Assembly (NCBI GenBank): GCA_001661515.1
Contig: LUVW01000010.1
Span: 821,710 to 885,709, forward strand
DNA from: Capniomyces stellatus
Lineage: Eukaryota > Kickxellomycota > Harpellomycetes > Harpellales > Legeriomycetaceae
Length of the DNA stretch: 64,000 nucleotides
Direction of reading: 5' to 3'
Shown in pieces: positions 60,161 through 64,000 of this stretch. Made by a program: the position numbers and the translations under genes. The notes below the pieces were generated by a model. The model did no database searches. It saw only the letters and a program-made list of their open reading frames with translations, and was not told the DNA's origin. The first letter of the stretch is position 1; each line of letters opens with the position of its first letter.

Positions 60161-63100
60161 CTACAAGCTCAATGGTTTGTTCCTTTTTAGCAATGCTGCC
60201 AGCTCGGAATTTCTGTTGGTAATCGACACATCAACGCACTGGTAATACACATCATCTAGCCTGGCTCCGTTTGTCAACAGCATGTTGGCAATCTCGGTAT
60301 TGTTCAGCAAAACAGCTTCATATATCCCACTATTATGCTGGCTTTGTATAGTTGCGCCGTGTTCAAAGAACAATCTTAAAATATCAATATTGTTCGTTAT
60401 AACCGAACTGTAAATGCCGCTGCTCTGTATACGGGATAGATTTGGTGTATTGGCTAAAAGCAACTTTGTCAATTTAAAGTTCTTGTGCAAAATCGATTCC
60501 TCCACCCCACTACCAGCGCCATCGCATAGCATTGCTCCATTGTCCAGTAAAAACTTTACCATCTCGTAGTTGTTGTTCCTACAACTTGCTATGATTCCGT
60601 TGTTCCATCTGTCTGCCAAACTTGCTCTATTGCTGATAAGAAGCTTGACAAGCTCAAAGTTGTTGTTAGAACAAGCCTCGTTTACCCCGTTGTGCTTTGC
60701 ATTGTCTAGTTTTGCGCCATTCTGGATTAGTAACTTTACTAGCTCAATGCTATTTGATTTGCAGCTCTCGACAATTCCATTGTACTCGTAGTTTTCTAGC
60801 CCCACTCCACCATCCAGCAATATCTTGGTCATCTCTAAGCTTCCACTTCTACAAGATAAATTGATCCCCGCAAAATGTGGCGAGTACCAGCCATTGTATA
60901 CATCAGATATATACTTTAATATTTCTAAATTTCCTGCCTTGATTGCTCCCAATATTCCGTTTCTTTCACAATTCATCTCAATCCCACACTCTACCAGCAA
61001 CTTTACAAGCTCAAAGTTATTTTTTAAACTAGCTTCGTTGATCCCGTTCCAGTTAATGTTCTCCACCATAGCTCCATTATCTACCAAACTCCTTATAATA
61101 CCAAGGCTATTCTCTTTATTCCCTTTTATAATCTCATTCATCTTTACTTTTTCCAAACTTGCCCCATTCTCAGCCAGGTACAACACCATATCAATGTTGC
61201 TGTTTTTGCTAGCCTCGCACACTCCATTATACCTATAGTCGCTCAGGTCTGCCCCATTTCTTACTAGTATATCCAACATTTCCTGATTGTTATTCTTGGC
61301 TGCCTTGTTGACTGCCCCCCTTTCCATCTCGCTCAACACCGCTCCATTGTCAAGCAGCAGCCTTACCATTTCAAAATTGTTGTTTTTGCAAGCAGTTGTC
61401 AGTATTGGATCCTTTCCACCATGCACCTTTGCTCCTCTGCCAATCAAAAATCCAACTAGCTCTGCGTCATTTGCCAAAACTGCACTGTTTATGCCATTGT
61501 AGTTTCTGTCACCAACGCTCGCCCCTAAATCCATCAATCTTCTAACCATCTCCATGTTTCTATTTCTACTGGACTCGTTGATCCCGTTATACTTGCTCAC
61601 ACCCAACTCTGCGCCGCTGCTGACCAATAGATCAACCATCATACCGCTGTCATTTAAACAGGCCTCCTTAACTCCATTATATTTTGCATTATCTAGCCTT
61701 ATCCCACCACTAATCAGCAACTTTATAATGTTGGCATTGTTGGCACTGCTTGCTTTGTTAATCAAGCGCTTGTACGATTTGCCCTCCAGCCCATTATTTT
61801 CTACTAAAAACTCGAGCATCCTTTCGTTCTTTGACTCGATCAATTCAATGTAATCTGCCTCCTTCAAATTCGAAAAATCAACACCCAATCCAACCAAACA
61901 TTGCATAATATCAATACTTCCACTTTTTACTGCCCATCGCAACACCGCGCCTTTACCCGTATTGATATCAGCTCCATTCTCAACCAAAAGCTTTATAACC
62001 TCCCAACTCTCAGCTCTTGCCTCCTCGTCCACTCGGCTAAGCATAGCGTCACTTAAAACAATAGTGCCGTTATATCCTGTCTCCAAGCTTACTCCATCTC
62101 CATCCAAGCTAATTGTTACTGGCTCAGCTGAATCTTCAGACACAGCCTGATCCTTACCACCAAATATGGCAAAGCTGACTATCTTTCTCACCATATGCAC
62201 CAGTCTGTAATCCCCGCTTGATCCGTTATTGATACATTCTAGTCTCTCATCTAATATTCTAGCCAGGAGGCTGAACCTTCCTCCTTTTATCAGATCCACG
62301 ACCGTGGCGCAGTCTAGTTCTCTGTGAGTATAAGCAGCACACCTTCCAAAATTAAATCGACACAGGTACTTTATTGTTTCCATATACTTGTCAATGGCTT
62401 TTCCAGAACTGTCGCTTCTTAGTATGACGTTACCATCTACCAACCTATTTGCCACTCTGTGACTGTTGTGCCTTAAAACCTCTTCAATTCCATTAAACTC
62501 ACTGGCTTCTAGTCCTCCCTCTTTTCTCACTAGGTCCTTTACCAGAGTATAGTTGCTGTTTTTGCACGCTGTTCTTAGCGCAAGCTTGTTTTTTGTTGTT
62601 ACATCGACTCCGTTTTCAATCAGAAAAGCTACTATCCCATCGTCACTACACTCATAAGCCATATTTAGGATCAATTTGACGTTCCTTTTTGTTTTATTGA
62701 CTTTGCCGAATAACCCTATTGCCATTTTATGGTTGTTGAACTTGCACGCAAACTCAAAAACCATATCCACACTCTTTTCATAAAACTCTGATTGACTCAG
62801 ATACTCTATAATATTTGTGTTTCTGTACTTTAACGACAAGCAAAAAGCAACCAGGAACACGGCATGCCTTCCTTTAATAACCTTTCCTTTCATCAAGTCT
62901 CCCATGCAATTTACAACAGCAAAGTCGTACGGTCTCTGAAAGTCTTTGCTTTTGCATAGAAATCGGTACTCCATTCCCACCAGCTCTTTCAAGCCCTCAA
63001 CATCCCCCAACACACAGACGTTGTTCAAATGCTCAAGCAAGTACATTCCATAAATCCTGTTGCTTGAAAGCTTTGTCGTGTTTATTCTATCTATATCCCA

Positions 63101-63733
63101 CCGACTGATCCCTGGTACATCCGCTGGTATTTTAAAGTAACACTCGTTTAGACCGATCAAGTCCGCAATAATGCTGTTAATCAATTTGCTGTCATCGTAG
63201 CTTTCAGTATAAGGATACTTTAGGCAGCTATAGTTTGGCCGGCCAAGATAGAAGCGTTGGTTATCAAAGTAGCTTCTAGTCAAAAATCCACTGCCCACCA
63301 ATGCATAAAATGGTCGGATTACTGTCTTGCTACACTCGATATCAATCAATTCAAACTCATCCTGGTAATTGAACACTATCCCTCCAACTTCAATATCCAA
63401 TGATATTTTATTCAACACCCACGTATTCGCGTAAACAATCCTTGCCCTGCTGCAGTCCAAGACGGCAAACATTCTCAATAAGCTATCTCTTAGCTCTGTC
63501 CAACCATACTTGAACGATAGCTCCAGGATATCCTTGTAGTCAACGTTCTTGCACCTGCCTAGTATTTCAACTACAAGCTTTTCGTTTTCCAGCACCTTTG
63601 GGTGCTCTGTTAAATTGGTAGTGCTGAACACAGAGTAATAATCGCACCCTGCTTCAAACCAAGCAGATTCATCAAACCCTTTGTTTTCCGGAATTATTTT
63701 TTTGTCTAAAGTGCTGTGTATTGGGGTTAACAT
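60161..63733 (-). CDS. Giant intronless ankyrin-repeat protein
   Basis: A single minus-strand frame of 1190 residues. Residues 1 to about 330 form an unrecognised N-terminal region (motifs FDESAWFEAGCDYYSVFSTT, FELIDIECSKTVIRPFYALV). From about residue 380 to the end there are roughly 20-25 ankyrin units of ~33 residues following the pattern N-G-[IV]-x-E-[AS]-x-x-N-x-N-x-E-[ML]-V-K-L-L-[LI]-x-N-G-A-x-L, for example NGVNEACSNNNFELVKLLIS. Ankyrin solenoids bind partner proteins; no catalytic domain is attached, so the role is unknown. There is no signal peptide or membrane helix. The NGINEAxxNNN register is divergent from the classical TPLHxAA form and resembles that of some giant-virus and early-fungal ankyrin proteins. 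Its lack of introns contrasts with nearly all neighbours. Confidence 0.88.
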   Translation of the reverse strand: MLTPIHSTLDKKIIPENKGFDESAWFEAGCDYYSVFSTTNLTEHPKVLENEKLVVEILGRCKNVDYKDILELSFKYGWTELRDSLLRMFAVLDCSRARIVYANTWVLNKISLDIEVGGIVFNYQDEFELIDIECSKTVIRPFYALVGSGFLTRSYFDNQRFYLGRPNYSCLKYPYTESYDDSKLINSIIADLIGLNECYFKIPADVPGISRWDIDRINTTKLSSNRIYGMYLLEHLNNVCVLGDVEGLKELVGMEYRFLCKSKDFQRPYDFAVVNCMGDLMKGKVIKGRHAVFLVAFCLSLKYRNTNIIEYLSQSEFYEKSVDMVFEFACKFNNHKMAIGLFGKVNKTKRNVKLILNMAYECSDDGIVAFLIENGVDVTTKNKLALRTACKNSNYTLVKDLVRKEGGLEASEFNGIEEVLRHNSHRVANRLVDGNVILRSDSSGKAIDKYMETIKYLCRFNFGRCAAYTHRELDCATVVDLIKGGRFSLLARILDERLECINNGSSGDYRLVHMVRKIVSFAIFGGKDQAVSEDSAEPVTISLDGDGVSLETGYNGTIVLSDAMLSRVDEEARAESWEVIKLLVENGADINTGKGAVLRWAVKSGSIDIMQCLVGLGVDFSNLKEADYIELIESKNERMLEFLVENNGLEGKSYKRLINKASSANNANIIKLLISGGIRLDNAKYNGVKEACLNDSGMMVDLLVSSGAELGVSKYNGINESSRNRNMEMVRRLMDLGASVGDRNYNGINSAVLANDAELVGFLIGRGAKVHGGKDPILTTACKNNNFEMVRLLLDNGAVLSEMERGAVNKAAKNNNQEMLDILVRNGADLSDYRYNGVCEASKNSNIDMVLYLAENGASLEKVKMNEIIKGNKENSLGIIRSLVDNGAMVENINWNGINEASLKNNFELVKLLVECGIEMNCERNGILGAIKAGNLEILKYISDVYNGWYSPHFAGINLSCRSGSLEMTKILLDGGVGLENYEYNGIVESCKSNSIELVKLLIQNGAKLDNAKHNGVNEACSNNNFELVKLLISNRASLADRWNNGIIASCRNNNYEMVKFLLDNGAMLCDGAGSGVEESILHKNFKLTKLLLANTPNLSRIQSSGIYSSVITNNIDILRLFFEHGATIQSQHNSGIYEAVLLNNTEIANMLLTNGARLDDVYYQCVDVSITNRNSELAALLKRNKPLSL

Positions 63734-64000
63734 TATTCTTAACGGATGTATTTTTTGGTATTGGCGTTGGTATTATTGTTGGTGTTGGCGTTGGTGATAA
63801 GCGGCTTGTCAAAGATATTGGGGTTGAGTTATTATAAGTCAAGTTTTATATCTAAAAAAAAATGTTATAATGGTACGTTGCGCTTTAATACCGACTATAT
63901 ATTACACTGTTGTTTTGTTAAAATTGACGAGCTTGTTCAGATTTTCATAGACTGGAATAAAGGTGTGGTTCTTTTGCTCCTCTTTTATAGAGTTTGGCTA
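63734..64000. other. Upstream region of the ankyrin gene, to window edge
   Basis: A GTTGGTATTGGCGTTGG-type short repeat (63750-63795), then AT-rich DNA. No gene seen before the edge. Confidence 0.5.

Overview
This is a eukaryotic nuclear window from an AT-rich, intron-dense genome. The gene content is fungal: the reductive iron-uptake pair FET3/FTR1, an EXO1 nuclease, a Sel1-repeat protein ending in a CaaX box, a secreted tyrosinase and the fungal form of Hel2/ZNF598. Introns follow GT-AG (one GC-AG), the standard genetic code fits every reconstructed reading frame, and there are two nuclear tRNA genes, one with an intron. Exons were joined by hand so that frame, splice sites and family similarity agree. 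Lineage can only be inferred: the many short introns and a giant intronless ankyrin protein suggest an early-diverging fungus, possibly of the Kickxellomycotina/Harpellales type.

Layout. 1-951 (-): partial secreted Thr/Glu-repeat protein. 3.5-5.4 kb: Rcf1-type HIG1 protein and a convergent ABHD11-type mitochondrial hydrolase. 6.1-9.7 kb: SNRNP27 (splicing) and a DUF1640/MCUR1-type mitochondrial protein. 10.2-12.8 kb: an unexplained open segment and SPT2 (chromatin). 13.5-20.2 kb: proteasome subunit RPN3, an orphan Ser/Asn/Gly-rich protein, and cytoplasmic dynein intermediate chain. 21.5 kb: tRNA-Ile(UAU) with an intron. 22.6-30.4 kb (-): ribosomal protein uS19 (RPS15), a Sel1-repeat CaaX protein and EXO1. 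31.8-36.2 kb: Hel2/ZNF598 ubiquitin ligase and POP2/CAF1 deadenylase, convergent. 36.8 kb: tRNA-Val(AAC). 37.7-41.7 kb (-): two tandem membrane RING-H2 paralogues. 43.1-46.8 kb (-): NPRL2 and a nucleotide-sugar transporter. 48.8-56.1 kb: tyrosinase, FTR1 (-) and FET3 (+), a copper/iron neighbourhood in which FTR1 and FET3 share a divergent promoter region. 57.8-59.5 kb: MAF1. 60.2-63.7 kb (-): a 1190-residue ankyrin-repeat protein.

Most genes are housekeeping. The unusual material is: the FET3/FTR1/tyrosinase neighbourhood, including a FET3 with a predicted Met axial type-1 copper ligand; the tandem RING pair, whose exon sizes show duplication with gain or loss of one symmetric exon; two microexons of 15 and 14 nt in SNRNP27; an ATG-only exon in RPS15; tandem repeats in introns and coding sequence; and the ankyrin protein. 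I found no clear transposon, CRISPR array or phage-like system.
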